From Acetatifactor sp. (lineage in GTDB: Bacteria; Bacillota; Clostridia; Lachnospirales; Lachnospiraceae): a stretch of DNA of 60,748 nt. The stretch spans positions 1-60,748 of the forward strand of contig JAFLRM010000016.1 of the NCBI GenBank assembly GCA_022511465.1, written 5' to 3'. Each line of letters starts with the position of its first letter. Position 1 is the first letter of the stretch. Shown here piece by piece: positions 43,994 through 54,209 of the stretch. The notes under the pieces were generated by a model. The model did not search any database and was not told the DNA's origin. It saw only the letters and a list, made by a program, of their open reading frames with translations. Position numbers and translations under genes: made by a program.

Positions 43994-46111
43994 TTAAATC
44001 AAAGCGTTGGTATCCAGAATGAGCGCCACTTCGCCGTCGCCCAGAATGGTAGCACCACTGATAAACTTGCACTTCTTGATATATTTTCCGAGAGACTTGA
44101 TAACAATCTCCTGCTGTCCCAACAGCTCGTCGATCACCAGACCGGCCAACTTGTCTCCCTTCTTTACGATCACCACCACCAAACTCTCGCCGGCATCCGT
44201 AGTGCTCTCCACATCCAGCACCTTAGGAAGTCGGATCAGAGGGATAACGGTGCCTCGCAGATTGATCACTTCCTCATTCTGCACCAGCTTGATCTCATCG
44301 GGCTCGATAGTCTCAAGTGTCTCAATAGAGCCAAGGGAAATCGCATATTTCTCGCCGCCGACTACCACCATCAATGCCTGAATGATGGCCAGCGTCAGGG
44401 GAAGACGAACTGTCCAAGTACTTCCCACTCCAAGTTCACTCTTCACCTCAACTTCACCACTCAGAGCCTCGATCTTGGAGCGAACCACGTCCAGACCTAC
44501 GCCTCGGCCGGAAATATCGGTCACCTGCTTTGCGGTGGAGAAACTGGGCAGGAACAGGAGGTTGATGATCTCCTTGTCGGACATGCTCGCCGCCTGCTCA
44601 GGGGTGATAGTGCCACGGTCGATAGCTTTATTTCTGACAGCCTCCACGTCAATGCCGTTACCGTCATCTCGAACCTCGATAATGACGTTGTTGCCATCCT
44701 GATATGCGTCAAGGAAAATGGAACCCACAGGGGGTTTGCCGCGCTCCGCGCGAACCTCAGCAGACTCCAGACCATGGTCTGCGGAATTTCGAAGCAGATG
44801 CATCAAAGGATCACCGATCTCATCCACCACAGTACGATCCAGCTCTGTCTCCTCACCGGTCATGTACAACTCCATCTTCTTATCCAAAGTCTTGGACAGA
44901 TCGCGGATCATGCGGGGAAACTTCGCCACAACGCTCTCAATAGGCACCATTCGAACTTTCATAACGGATTCATGCAAGTTCGTGGTAACGCTCTCCAGAT
45001 ACTCGATCTGCTCATTGAAAGCAGGGCTGGTGGCACCGCTCTCGCTCTGACTGGAGGCGGACACCAGAGAGTTCTTGGCAATGATCAGCTCGCTGACCAG
45101 ATTCATCAGGCCATCCAGCTTCTCGATATCCACGCGGACGGTTCGGTTTGCAACGGGCTTGGAAATCTTCTTGTCGCCGGGCTTTGCAGCGGGAGCAGCC
45201 TTGGGCTCCTCCTTCTTCTTGACAGGCGCCGGAGCAGACGCTGCAGGAGCACTCTCCTTTTCCTTCGCCTGGGCTGCCTCGGTAGCGGCTGCATCCTGAG
45301 CTGCTTTGATATTTTTATTCTCCTCCAGATTCAGAGGTGCGCCGATCACGCCCGCGATCTCGGACACGCTGGAAGCAGCCTTGATCAATTCCTCCAGCGG
45401 AACCTCGGACACGACAACCAATGTGAAGTCCTTGTCAAATTTCTCATCTTCCACATCCTGCGCGTTGGGGTCGGACACCAAGATCTCCCCTCTCTCTTCG
45501 AGGGCCTTGAATACAAGGAATGCTCTCGCAGCCTTCAGAATACAGGACTCCTGTACCTCCACGGTCAGGCCAAATACCTCCTTGCCCTGACTCTTCGCCT
45601 CGTTGATCACGCTGATCTGGCTCTCATCAAATACAATATTATTCCACTTTGCATCACCGCTTTCGGTGGACTCTGCTTTGGGCGCTTCCTCTGCAGACGC
45701 TGCCGCAGGAGCTTCACCGCCGCCTTTATTCCCGTTTAAGATATCATTCAACTGCTTGATCAGCGGTTCGTTGTCGTTGGTGCCCTCATCGGCGGAGGAC
45801 TGAATGTTGTTAGTGTATTCCTCCAGAGCATCCAGACACTGGAACAGCACGTCGATCATATCCGGCTGCACCTTGATGTTGCCGTTGCGCACCTCGGAGA
45901 AAACATTCTCCATATCGTGGGTCAGATTCTGCATGCGCTTGTAACCCATGGTGCCCGCCATACCCTTCAGAGAGTGGGCCGCACGGAAAATCTCGTTGAC
46001 CGTGTCCATACTCTCGGGATCTGACTCCAATTCCAGAATCTGCGTGTTTAGATTCTGCAAATGCTCCTTTGTTTCATCCAGAAAAATTTCAAGATACTGG
46101 CTTGTGTCCAT
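43994..46111 (-). CDS. cheA: Chemotaxis histidine kinase CheA
   Basis: 705 residues from the ATG five bases after GGAGG; an ATG four codons earlier also has a site. Hpt domain with phospho-His in RAAHSLKGMAGTMGY (about residue 46), a CheY-binding P2 domain (about 170-265), an Ala/Pro/Lys linker (about 270-320), dimerisation helices, a kinase domain with HLLRNSADHGLES, DDGNGID, FSTAKQVTDISGRGVGLDVV, and a CheW-like C-terminus. It phosphorylates CheY and CheB in response to receptor state. Confidence 0.97.
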   Translation of the reverse strand: MDTSQYLEIFLDETKEHLQNLNTQILELESDPESMDTVNEIFRAAHSLKGMAGTMGYKRMQNLTHDMENVFSEVRNGNIKVQPDMIDVLFQCLDALEEYTNNIQSSADEGTNDNEPLIKQLNDILNGNKGGGEAPAAASAEEAPKAESTESGDAKWNNIVFDESQISVINEAKSQGKEVFGLTVEVQESCILKAARAFLVFKALEERGEILVSDPNAQDVEDEKFDKDFTLVVVSEVPLEELIKAASSVSEIAGVIGAPLNLEENKNIKAAQDAAATEAAQAKEKESAPAASAPAPVKKKEEPKAAPAAKPGDKKISKPVANRTVRVDIEKLDGLMNLVSELIIAKNSLVSASSQSESGATSPAFNEQIEYLESVTTNLHESVMKVRMVPIESVVAKFPRMIRDLSKTLDKKMELYMTGEETELDRTVVDEIGDPLMHLLRNSADHGLESAEVRAERGKPPVGSIFLDAYQDGNNVIIEVRDDGNGIDVEAVRNKAIDRGTITPEQAASMSDKEIINLLFLPSFSTAKQVTDISGRGVGLDVVRSKIEALSGEVEVKSELGVGSTWTVRLPLTLAIIQALMVVVGGEKYAISLGSIETLETIEPDEIKLVQNEEVINLRGTVIPLIRLPKVLDVESTTDAGESLVVVIVKKGDKLAGLVIDELLGQQEIVIKSLGKYIKKCKFISGATILGDGEVALILDTNALI

Positions 46112-46159
46112 TTTTGCCTCCATTCTGCCCTCAGGGCATATACATCATTGGTAAAACCT

Positions 46160-47245
46160 TTATTGGTTTTTGACACCAACGCGTAAAATAATTTCCTGTG
46201 CAATCTTCTCAAGGGGAACCACCTGATCCGCGAGTCCTGCCCCAACAACGCTCTTGGGCATGCCATACACGGTGGAAGTGGCTTGATCCTGAGCAATTAC
46301 ATGCACTTGCTTTTTGCTTTCCAGATTCCGGATACCCTCCGTTCCGTCAGCACCCATGCCGGTCATCACCACACAGACAATGTTGTCAAAACGACTGTCC
46401 ATTAGGGACTCATACATATAGTTGGCACAGGGCTTGACGCCTTCCCTGCTGGGTTCGTCGGAAAGTTGGATCGTATACTGGCCGGCGGTGGACGTCCGCA
46501 CATTCATGTGCAGTCCTCCCTTGGCGACATAAACCGTGCCGCTCTCCAATACCATTCCGTCCGCTGCCTCCTTCACCGTCACTTCACTGAGTGTATTCAA
46601 ACGCTCCGCCAGTGAGGCGGTAAAGCCCTTGGGCATATGCTGCACCAAAAGAACCGGCGCATCCAGCTGTGCGGGCAGTTTGGGAATCACGGACTGCAAT
46701 GCCTTGGGGCCTCCCGTGGAGCTCGCGATAGCCACAAGCTTCTTGCCGGGAACCTTCCCCACATTCTTCTGCAGGATATCCACCATCTTGCGGTTGATCT
46801 GGATCTGCTGCTCCTGCTGCTCCTGCGTCTCATAGACGGGTGGTTTGCCGTTCACCACCACACTCAAGATCCTAAGCAATTGATCTCGAAAAGAGTCCTC
46901 ACGGCAATCCGCGGCATTGTCCGGTTTATGTATGAAATCCAGTGCTCCCAACTCCAGAGCATCGAGAGTTGTCTTGGCTCCTTCACTGGTGGCGGTGCTG
47001 GCCACCATGATCCTGACAGAAATTTTGTACTGGCGCAGCTTTCTCATAAGCTCCAGCCCATTCATCTTGGGCATGTTCACATCCAGAACCACCGCGTCGT
47101 ACTGATTCTTGCTGATCAGGTCGAAAGCCTCCAGACCGTTGACGGCCATATCAACAACTTGGAATCTCGTATCGCTATTGATTATATCACAAAACACTCT
47201 TCTCATGAGTGCAGAGTCATCTACTACCAAAATTTTTTTTGCCAC
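46160..47245 (-). CDS. cheB: Chemotaxis response regulator methylesterase CheB
   Basis: 361 residues. Receiver domain with VVDDSALMRR and phospho-acceptor Asp55 in VVLDVNMPKMNG. After a linker the esterase domain shows the nucleophile in IASSTGGPKALQ, the His in LLVQHMPKGFTASLAERL and the Asp region VVMTGMGADGTEG. CheB removes receptor methyl groups; its partner CheR is not encoded in this window. It lies 28 bases after the PilZ gene. Confidence 0.96.
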   Translation of the reverse strand: MAKKILVVDDSALMRRVFCDIINSDTRFQVVDMAVNGLEAFDLISKNQYDAVVLDVNMPKMNGLELMRKLRQYKISVRIMVASTATSEGAKTTLDALELGALDFIHKPDNAADCREDSFRDQLLRILSVVVNGKPPVYETQEQQEQQIQINRKMVDILQKNVGKVPGKKLVAIASSTGGPKALQSVIPKLPAQLDAPVLLVQHMPKGFTASLAERLNTLSEVTVKEAADGMVLESGTVYVAKGGLHMNVRTSTAGQYTIQLSDEPSREGVKPCANYMYESLMDSRFDNIVCVVMTGMGADGTEGIRNLESKKQVHVIAQDQATSTVYGMPKSVVGAGLADQVVPLEKIAQEIILRVGVKNQ

Positions 47246-47273
47246 GACAATCCTCCTCGCCTAAAAAACTATT

Positions 47274-47996
47274 TTAATCCTTCTTGCGGCTCTTGCGCTC
47301 CTCTTCAAAGATAAACTTAATGATCTCCTCTCTGGTGCGGACATCCAAATTATAGTACTGTACACGGTGCTCGAAAGTTCCGGGCTTATTTTCCAACTCC
47401 TTTACGGCCAACACCTGTCCCACCACCTCATACTGCTTGCGGTTGCCGCCCTTTAACAGTTGATAACTACAGTAGATCAAACTGTCCGGCTCGTAGCGCT
47501 GGGAGGAGATAAAGCGAAGTCCTCCTCCGCTGATATCCACGATCACACTGCGCTTGATGGGCAGGTTGGGCTGCAGTTCAAGCGGCGCTTTCTCCTCGAT
47601 CGCCTGAATCTCTTCCTCCTGGAGCGTTCTTGCGTTCATCTCCAGCACGCAGCTGAAACGATAGTACTCACGACGCTGAAACTTGCGCAGATTGCTGGTC
47701 AGCTCTACCACAAGTATATACGCATTATTGCTCTTGTAGCGGTCAACGATCCTTGCGAAGCACTGATACAAGTTGCCGTCCGTATAAAAGACCAGATCGT
47801 ACTCCCCGTCCACCGGAAGCAGGATCAGCTTAGTCTGCTCCATGGGCATTGCAATCTCCAGGGAATCCTCCGAAAGTATGGTGATCACCCGGCTGTGATA
47901 GGTCTTCTGTTGTTCTCCCGACTGCGATGCATCCGGACTCCTGTCCAGTGCCTGCAATTCAATTTTATCTCCCACACTGACAAATTTAGAAAGCAT
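47274..47996 (-). CDS. PilZ-domain flagellar brake protein (YcgR/DgrA-type)
   Basis: 240 residues. The N-terminal YcgR-type domain (about 1-100) is followed by a PilZ domain containing RREYYRFSC, matching the RxxxR c-di-GMP motif, and VDISGGGLRFIS, matching D/NxSxxG. A C-terminal helix is Arg/Lys-rich. Such proteins bind cyclic di-GMP and slow or stop the motor. Its place beside flhG and cheB in the fla/che operon supports motor control. The presence of both motif halves suggests that c-di-GMP binding is intact. Confidence 0.9.
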   Translation of the reverse strand: MLSKFVSVGDKIELQALDRSPDASQSGEQQKTYHSRVITILSEDSLEIAMPMEQTKLILLPVDGEYDLVFYTDGNLYQCFARIVDRYKSNNAYILVVELTSNLRKFQRREYYRFSCVLEMNARTLQEEEIQAIEEKAPLELQPNLPIKRSVIVDISGGGLRFISSQRYEPDSLIYCSYQLLKGGNRKQYEVVGQVLAVKELENKPGTFEHRVQYYNLDVRTREEIIKFIFEEERKSRKKD

Positions 47997-48045
47997 AATT
48001 TATCCCACCTTCCTGTTTTCTCTTCAACTATTTTATGTTTTAAAA

Positions 48046-48915
48046 TTATCTTCTTGTAACAATATGCGAAAAAAACGCAGCCATACCTCTTTTCGGCTGT
48101 CGTTCCGCCTCCTCTTTCCCGATCAGCCTCTGTGCGATCTGCTCGTATGCCAGGCTGGACTTCGCCAGTGGATTCTGAATGGAAACCGGCATCTGCTGCA
48201 TCACTGCCTTGGTGAGTTGCCCATCCTGAGGCACACTGCCCAAATAAGTCATGGGGATCTTCAGATACCGCTCTACCACCGCGTTGAGCTTTTGGTACAA
48301 GACCTCACCCTCCTGCGCTTTCTCCACCCGGTTGGCGATCATCTTCACCTTGGTGTCTGCCTCCTGATAGCGGGGGTGTCTGTACAGAGCCTTCAAAAGA
48401 GAGTAGGCGTCCGTGATGGATGCCGGCTCCGGCGTGGTCACCAGAATGATCTCACCGCTGGCCACCAAAAACTCCAGCACCGCATCTGCAATGCCGGCCC
48501 CTGTGTCCACAATGATGATGTCCGCAATAGCGTCCAGTTCCGTCAGATTTTGTATGATATAATTCAAATAGTCACGGCTTAAATTGGACATTCCGGCAAT
48601 TCCGGAGCCTCCGGAAATAAAGCCTACTTCCATGGGGCCCCACGTAATGATGTCCTTGATGTTTTTACCCTGATAGATCAAATCATATAAATTGTGCTTG
48701 GGCACGGCACCAAACATGATCTCGATGTTGGCCAGTCCAAAGTCCGCATCCAGAATGATCACCTTTTTGCCCAGCTTGCGGAACTGAACTGCCAGGTTTA
48801 TAGCCGTATTGGATTTTCCAACTCCGCCCTTACCACTGGTAACCGTGATCACACGTGCAAGAGGCTTTGACTGCATGCTTGCCTTTATAATTCGTAATTG
48901 TTCTGCCTGATCCAT
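48046..48915 (-). CDS. flhG: Flagellar number regulator FlhG (MinD-like ATPase)
   Basis: 289 residues. The deviant Walker A motif reads VTSGKGGVGKSNTAIN, Walker B region ILDADFGLANIE, and IIVDTGAGI is the switch. The N-terminal AEQLRIIKASMQ resembles the DQAxxLR motif that stimulates the FlhF GTPase, and the C-terminal helix GMAAFFSHIVTRR is amphipathic for membrane binding. FlhG limits and positions flagella with FlhF, which lies directly before it. Confidence 0.94.
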   Translation of the reverse strand: MDQAEQLRIIKASMQSKPLARVITVTSGKGGVGKSNTAINLAVQFRKLGKKVIILDADFGLANIEIMFGAVPKHNLYDLIYQGKNIKDIITWGPMEVGFISGGSGIAGMSNLSRDYLNYIIQNLTELDAIADIIIVDTGAGIADAVLEFLVASGEIILVTTPEPASITDAYSLLKALYRHPRYQEADTKVKMIANRVEKAQEGEVLYQKLNAVVERYLKIPMTYLGSVPQDGQLTKAVMQQMPVSIQNPLAKSSLAYEQIAQRLIGKEEAERQPKRGMAAFFSHIVTRR

Positions 48916-48957
48916 ATATAGCCCTCCTGTTCAACGGGAAAAGCCGCTGTGTACTCT

Positions 48958-50220
48958 CTACTTTTTGCCCCCCAAAAGCTGCTTCACCGTCTTCTGCGGG
49001 TTAAAGCGTTCGATATCGTTTGGCACATTCTGGCCGCAGGTGACATAAGCAATGGTCGTGTCTGTCTGCAGCTTCAGGTTCATAATACTTCCCCATGTGG
49101 CAGTCTCATCCAGCTTGGTAAAAATGAACTCGTAGTCTGCAACATCCTTGTAGCTCTCCGCGATCCTGAGCAGATCACGGTATTTGGTGGTGGCGGAGAG
49201 CACCAAAAATACCTGATACTCCACACGGCCTTTCACCACGTTCATATACTCTTTCATCTTCTCCAGCTGATCCTCATTCTGATGGGAATGTCCTGCTGTA
49301 TCCACAAAAATATAGTCGTAGTCCCGGAAGATCTCTAAAGCTTCCGCCAGTTCCTCCTGTGTGTAGATCACGCGGAAAGGCACCTCCAGGATATTGGCAT
49401 AAGTGCGGAGCTGTTCCGCTGCCGCAATACGGTAAGTGTCCGTGGTGAGAAGGGCCACCTTCTTTTTCTCCTCCATGGTAAAGCTGCTGGCCACCTTGGC
49501 GATGGTAGTGGTCTTGCCCACACCGGTAGGTCCCAGGAAAAAGACCATCTTCGGTCCCTTTGCGGCTGGGATAATGCCTTCAGACTTTCCAAATTTCAGC
49601 ACCATCTTCTGGTAAATATTTGCCAGGATATAATCAAAGGGAACATTGGGTTTTTTATTTTTATCCGCATCCTCCATGATCTGGTTAGCGTACTTTTCAT
49701 CCACCTCGTTCTCAAGCATGGTGTTGTACAGGAGGCGCAGGAACTTATCCAGCTCCGGATTCTCCGGCTGCTCCGACACATCCGCACTTTTCTCCTGCTT
49801 CTCCGCCTCACTCTTTGCGCCGCCGACACTCTCAACGATCTCTTCTTCTTTCTTCAACTGGTTCTCCAGAAGACTCTGCAGACTGTCCAGCTTGCGCTCA
49901 ATATTCTGAGAATTTAAGCTCACTCCCGCACGCTCCAAGTCTCTTACCGTAGGAGCTTTCTCCGGCTGGGGCTCCTGACGGATCTGGAAATTCACCGTCG
50001 GCTGCGCCACAGGGGGAACCTCTCTCTTCACCTGCTTGATAGGCTCTTTGTCATCCTCTTTCGCTACGGTAACCTCAACCTGCTTGGACTTGAAGGACGC
50101 AAACATCCCTTTGGGCTTCACTTCCCTCACATTCATAACCACAACGCCCTCGCCCAACTCTTTCTTGGCTGCCGCTATGGCCTCTTCCTCTGTTCTTCCC
50201 AAGAATTTCTTGATTATCAT
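48958..50220 (-). CDS. flhF: Flagellar biosynthesis GTPase FlhF
   Basis: 420 residues. A basic/acidic N-terminal domain (about 1-130) and an N domain are followed by the SRP-type G domain with GPTGVGKTTTIAKVA, TTDTYRIAAAEQLRTYA, DTAGHSHQNEDQL and the end region FTKLDETATWGSIMN. FlhF recruits early flagellar components to the assembly site. The usual DTAGRS reads DTAGHS here. Its ATG directly follows the flhA stop (TAAATG), so translation is probably coupled. Confidence 0.94.
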   Translation of the reverse strand: MIIKKFLGRTEEEAIAAAKKELGEGVVVMNVREVKPKGMFASFKSKQVEVTVAKEDDKEPIKQVKREVPPVAQPTVNFQIRQEPQPEKAPTVRDLERAGVSLNSQNIERKLDSLQSLLENQLKKEEEIVESVGGAKSEAEKQEKSADVSEQPENPELDKFLRLLYNTMLENEVDEKYANQIMEDADKNKKPNVPFDYILANIYQKMVLKFGKSEGIIPAAKGPKMVFFLGPTGVGKTTTIAKVASSFTMEEKKKVALLTTDTYRIAAAEQLRTYANILEVPFRVIYTQEELAEALEIFRDYDYIFVDTAGHSHQNEDQLEKMKEYMNVVKGRVEYQVFLVLSATTKYRDLLRIAESYKDVADYEFIFTKLDETATWGSIMNLKLQTDTTIAYVTCGQNVPNDIERFNPQKTVKQLLGGKK

Positions 50221-52260
50221 TTATGCTGTCACCATCCCAACTGACTGTAATTCTACGTTTGATTCAACCTCATTGTAGGACACTACCACCAGATCTCTAT
50301 AATAATCCTCCGTCAGACGCTTAAAGTACATACGCACGATGGGGGATGTGATCACGATCGGATTCTTGCCCAGATTCTCCAGTTTCTTGACCTCATTGCC
50401 CACGGAGTCGATGATCGATCTCGCCCTGGCGGGATCAATGTTGAGGAACGCCCCTGTCTCTGTCTGCTTCACGCTGCCCATGATCTCCTGTTCCACCTTG
50501 GGATCTAGCGTCACCACACTGGTGGTCTCATTGGGTGGGAAATACTTGGTAGAGATAGCGCGCTTTAGGCTCTGTCTCACATACTCGGTCAAAATATCGG
50601 TGTCTCGCGTGGTCGGTGCATAGTCTGCCAACGTCTCCATGATCGTCAATAGATCCCGGATGGAGATACCCTCTTTCAATAGATTCTGCAACACCTTCTG
50701 AATCTCGCCAAGTCCCAGAAGCTTTGGCACCAGCTCCTCCACAAGGGAAGGATTGTTCTCCTTGAGGTTGTTGGTGAGGCTCTGCACATCCTGACGGGTC
50801 AAAAGCTCCGCAATGTGCTGTCGTATGATCTCCGTCAGGTGAGTCGCAATGATGGATGGCGGATCCACTACGGTGTATCCCAGACTCTCCGCACGCTCTC
50901 TCTGCCCCTCTGTGATCCAGATGGCCGGCAGGTGGAAGGAAGGCTCAAAAGTGGGAATACCGGTAATCTCCTCCTCCACATATCCGGGATTCATGGCCAT
51001 ATAGTGATCGAAAAGGATCTCTCCCTCGCTGACCTGAATGCCCTTGATCTTAATAATATATTGGTTTGGATTGAGCTGTATGTTGTCGCGCAGACGGATG
51101 ATCGGCACCACAGTACCGAGCTCCAGCGCGATCTGTCTTCGGATCATTACCACACGATCCAACAGATCGCCGCCCTGATTTGCATCCGCCAGAGGGATGA
51201 TACCATATCCAAACTCCAACTCGATGGGATCCACTTGTAGCAGGCTGTTTACATTCTCCGGCTGCCGGATCTCCTCCGCCTCCGCTTCCTCTGTGTCAAC
51301 TTCCTGCTCAATCTTGGCCGTCTCAATAGTGCTTGCAATATTCCTGCCCACAAGGATAAAGATGAGACCGAAACTCACGAAAAGGAGCGTATTCAGATCT
51401 GTCACAAAGCCCAAAACCGCAAGCATGCCTCCCACCAGATACAGAACCTTGGGTATACTGAAGAGCTGTTTCATCATTACGCCGCCGAAGTCGGCATCCT
51501 TGCTCCCCTTGGTCACCAAAATACCGGTGGACAGAGAGATCAACAGGGAGGGAATCTGACTCACCAGGCCGTCGCCGATGGTCAGTATACCATAATGATT
51601 CAATGCAGCGGTGGCATCCATCCCCATAGTGGTGACACCCATGATGACGCCGCCCACAATGTTGATCACCGTGATGATCAGGCCGGCTATGGCGTCTCCC
51701 TTAACGTATTTCACGGCACCGTCCATGGAACCAAAAAAGCTGGACTCTTCCTGAATCTTATCACGCCGCCTTTTTGCCTCCGCATCGTCAATCGCTCCGG
51801 TATTCAGATCGGCATCGATAGCCATCTGCTTACCGGGCATGGCGTCCAGCGTGAATCTCGCAGTTACCTCGGACACACGCTCGGAACCTTTGTTGATCAC
51901 CAGAAACTGGATCAGCACCAGAATGATAAAGATGATAGCACCGATAACCAGATTGCCGCCGCCCACGAACTGACCGAAAGTCTCCACCACGTTGCCGGGA
52001 TCTCCGTACAGCAAGATAAGCCTGGTGGAGGACACGTTCAGCGCGATACGGAAGATCGTAGTGAACAACAGCATGGTGGGGAAGAACGACATATCCAATA
52101 CTTCCTTGCTAAACATTGCCCCGAAGAGGATCGTCAGGGCGATGGAAATATTAAACGCCAACAATATATCCAGCTGCCATGATCGGATCGGTACGATGAA
52201 CATAACGATAGCCGCCATAAGATATAGAGCAACGCCAAGGTCGGCTTTCTTCAACTTCAT
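50221..52260 (-). CDS. flhA: Flagellar export gate protein FlhA
   Basis: 679 residues. About eight membrane helices occupy residues 10-310, with conserved loops RIALNVSSTRLIL, FVINKGSERVSEVTARFTLDAMPGKQMAIDADLN and RRRDKIQEESSFFGSMDGA (the FHIPEP signature region). The C-terminal cytoplasmic domain (about 330-679) forms the export ring that binds chaperone-substrate complexes. It lies 46 bases after flhB. Highly secure. Confidence 0.97.
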   Translation of the reverse strand: MKLKKADLGVALYLMAAIVMFIVPIRSWQLDILLAFNISIALTILFGAMFSKEVLDMSFFPTMLLFTTIFRIALNVSSTRLILLYGDPGNVVETFGQFVGGGNLVIGAIIFIILVLIQFLVINKGSERVSEVTARFTLDAMPGKQMAIDADLNTGAIDDAEAKRRRDKIQEESSFFGSMDGAVKYVKGDAIAGLIITVINIVGGVIMGVTTMGMDATAALNHYGILTIGDGLVSQIPSLLISLSTGILVTKGSKDADFGGVMMKQLFSIPKVLYLVGGMLAVLGFVTDLNTLLFVSFGLIFILVGRNIASTIETAKIEQEVDTEEAEAEEIRQPENVNSLLQVDPIELEFGYGIIPLADANQGGDLLDRVVMIRRQIALELGTVVPIIRLRDNIQLNPNQYIIKIKGIQVSEGEILFDHYMAMNPGYVEEEITGIPTFEPSFHLPAIWITEGQRERAESLGYTVVDPPSIIATHLTEIIRQHIAELLTRQDVQSLTNNLKENNPSLVEELVPKLLGLGEIQKVLQNLLKEGISIRDLLTIMETLADYAPTTRDTDILTEYVRQSLKRAISTKYFPPNETTSVVTLDPKVEQEIMGSVKQTETGAFLNIDPARARSIIDSVGNEVKKLENLGKNPIVITSPIVRMYFKRLTEDYYRDLVVVSYNEVESNVELQSVGMVTA

Positions 52261-52306
52261 TCGTACTCACTCTCCTTTCCAACCTAAATTTCTATTCTTC
52301 ATTTCC

Positions 52307-53416
52307 TTAGACCTTACCTTGTAAATGGTACACAAATGCGAGCACTTCCGCCACCGCCTGGTAGAGCTCCGGCGGAATCGTCTGTCCTATGTCCACATTG
52401 GCGTAAAGCATACGCGCCAGCGGCTTGTTCTCCACAATCTCAATATTGTGCTCCTTAGCCACCTCTTTGATGCGAGCCGCCATATAGTCCTCACCCTTGG
52501 CGATCACAAGCGGAGCGTCCGCCTCCTGTGGGTCATACTTGATGGCTACTGCATAGTGAGTCGGGTTGGTGATGACCACATCCGCCTGGGGCAGGGCCTG
52601 CATCATACGCCTTCTGGACGCTTCCTGCATTTTGTGGCGAATCTTGCTCTTAACGTGCGGATCACCTTCCTGCTGCTTGTACTCGTCCTTGACTTCCTGC
52701 TTGGTCATTCGCATGTCCCGCTTGAACTTGATCCGCTGGTAAGCCAGATCCGCAAAGGATATGATCATGTAGAACATCGCGATCCGGATCCCCAGATCCG
52801 TGACCGTCATCGCGATCACCTGAAGCGCCTGCATTAGGGACATTCCGTAAAAATCAAAAAGTATGGGCCACTTGTCCCGCAGATAATTATAACACATATA
52901 TGCGATCAAGCCAATCTTGGCGATGGATTTTACGAGCTCTACCAGCGAATTGAGGGAAATAAACTTCTTAAATCCGGATATGGGGTTTAACTTGCTCAGC
53001 TTAGGCTGCAGCGGCTTCCCCGTAGGCTGCCATCCCACTTGAGCCACATCGCTCACAAAAGAAACGGCAAGACCGATCAAAAGAACCGGCAGTATAATGG
53101 TCACAACGTCCAACATCATCTGGCGGAAGATCACGATCATATCCTGCTCGGGCATCTCGCCGTACCAGAAGGTAACCGCCTCCGATATGCGGTCATAGAT
53201 CATGTGGAACACGCCCATAAACTGGGCCCCCATATTACCCACCCAGAACCTCAGCACCAGAAAAAATGCCAGTATGCAAAACCCATTGGCAATCTCACGG
53301 CTCTTGGCAACCTGCCCTTCCTTCCGGGCATCACTCAACTTTTTGGAGGTGGCTTCCTCTGTCTTCTCACCACCCGGTCCATCAGCAAAAAATTGAAGGT
53401 TATACTCTAAAATCAC
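52307..53416 (-). CDS. flhB: Flagellar export switch protein FlhB
   Basis: 369 residues, starting at a GTG that overlaps the fliR stop codon, with GGAGG six bases upstream; the open frame runs 68 codons further but through fliR. The N-terminus reads ILEYNLQFFADGPGGEKTEEAT, four membrane helices follow, and the autocleavage motif ITNPTHYAVAIKYDP lies near residue 285. Autocleavage at Asn-Pro switches export from hook to filament subunits. The stop-start overlap with fliR recalls FliR-FlhB fusions found in some Clostridia. Confidence 0.96.
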   Translation of the reverse strand: MILEYNLQFFADGPGGEKTEEATSKKLSDARKEGQVAKSREIANGFCILAFFLVLRFWVGNMGAQFMGVFHMIYDRISEAVTFWYGEMPEQDMIVIFRQMMLDVVTIILPVLLIGLAVSFVSDVAQVGWQPTGKPLQPKLSKLNPISGFKKFISLNSLVELVKSIAKIGLIAYMCYNYLRDKWPILFDFYGMSLMQALQVIAMTVTDLGIRIAMFYMIISFADLAYQRIKFKRDMRMTKQEVKDEYKQQEGDPHVKSKIRHKMQEASRRRMMQALPQADVVITNPTHYAVAIKYDPQEADAPLVIAKGEDYMAARIKEVAKEHNIEIVENKPLARMLYANVDIGQTIPPELYQAVAEVLAFVYHLQGKV

Positions 53417-54195
53417 ATGAGACCTCCTATAAAGGATACCATCATCTGCTGCATTTCCCGATAAATATACTCTGAGGCCACCGGAAGCATGCTGGCTGTC
53501 AGAAAGATCACCATGAGTCCCGTTGTGATCTTCAACTGAATACCTATCGCAAACATGTTCATTTGCGGAGATACCTTCACCATGATGCCCAACACCGCAT
53601 TCAACAGCAGGATGCAACAAAATACCGGCAGAATAATACGAAAACCTATCACAATATAGTCAGCCAAAAAGGATATCATCGAAGTAAGCAGCGAGTCTGC
53701 ATGAAACACGGCTCCATTTACCGGTATCAACGTGAACGTGTCAGCCAACGCCCCCAGAAGATATCGGTACATTCCGCTGGCGATCAGCATCATCATGAAA
53801 GCATACTGATACAGTACGCCTGTGATACTACTGTTCTCTCTGGAAGTGGGATCCATCAGTTGCACCATGGAGAGTCCGATCTCCATATCCACCACATGGC
53901 CGGCAAAGCTGACAACAGTGGTACAGATGTTTGCACCAAAGCCGATCAGGAGACCGGCAATGGCCTCCTTAGCCACGATCACGGCATATTCCATCACCGT
54001 GTCGTAAATGACTGCCTCCGCAGGTGTGAGCGTCTGGTACAGCAGAACCGCCACAAAGACACTGAGCCCAACCTTCACACGGGAAGGTACATTGTTCAGT
54101 CCAAAAAAAGGGGCGATGTACACGAAACAAGTGACTCTCGTAAAGATCAGCAGGAAATATTCTAGATCATAAATCGAAAAAGAATGATCGATCAT
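53413..54195 (-). CDS. fliR: Flagellar export protein FliR
   Basis: 260 residues with about six hydrophobic helices. Segments FTRVTCFVYIAPFFGLNNVPSRVKVGLSVFVA and VDMEIGLSMVQLMDPTSRENSSITG are typical of FliR. It is part of the FliP-FliQ-FliR export gate. It ends in GGAGGTCTCATGTGA, where the gene's own last codons provide the flhB ribosome site. Confidence 0.95.
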   Translation of the reverse strand: MIDHSFSIYDLEYFLLIFTRVTCFVYIAPFFGLNNVPSRVKVGLSVFVAVLLYQTLTPAEAVIYDTVMEYAVIVAKEAIAGLLIGFGANICTTVVSFAGHVVDMEIGLSMVQLMDPTSRENSSITGVLYQYAFMMMLIASGMYRYLLGALADTFTLIPVNGAVFHADSLLTSMISFLADYIVIGFRIILPVFCCILLLNAVLGIMVKVSPQMNMFAIGIQLKITTGLMVIFLTASMLPVASEYIYREMQQMMVSFIGGLM

Positions 54196-54209
54196 GCAGC
54201 ACTCTCCTA

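Noticed and set aside
43859..45739. A 626-residue open frame on the plus strand opposite cheA and cheW.
   Set aside because: It is entirely antisense to well-identified cheA/cheW, has His/Leu/Gln-rich composition typical of reverse-frame translation, and no ribosome site or domain.
53417..53620. A 68-codon N-terminal extension of flhB.
   Set aside because: It runs through fliR in another frame; the GTG at 53416 has a good ribosome site and gives the normal FlhB start.
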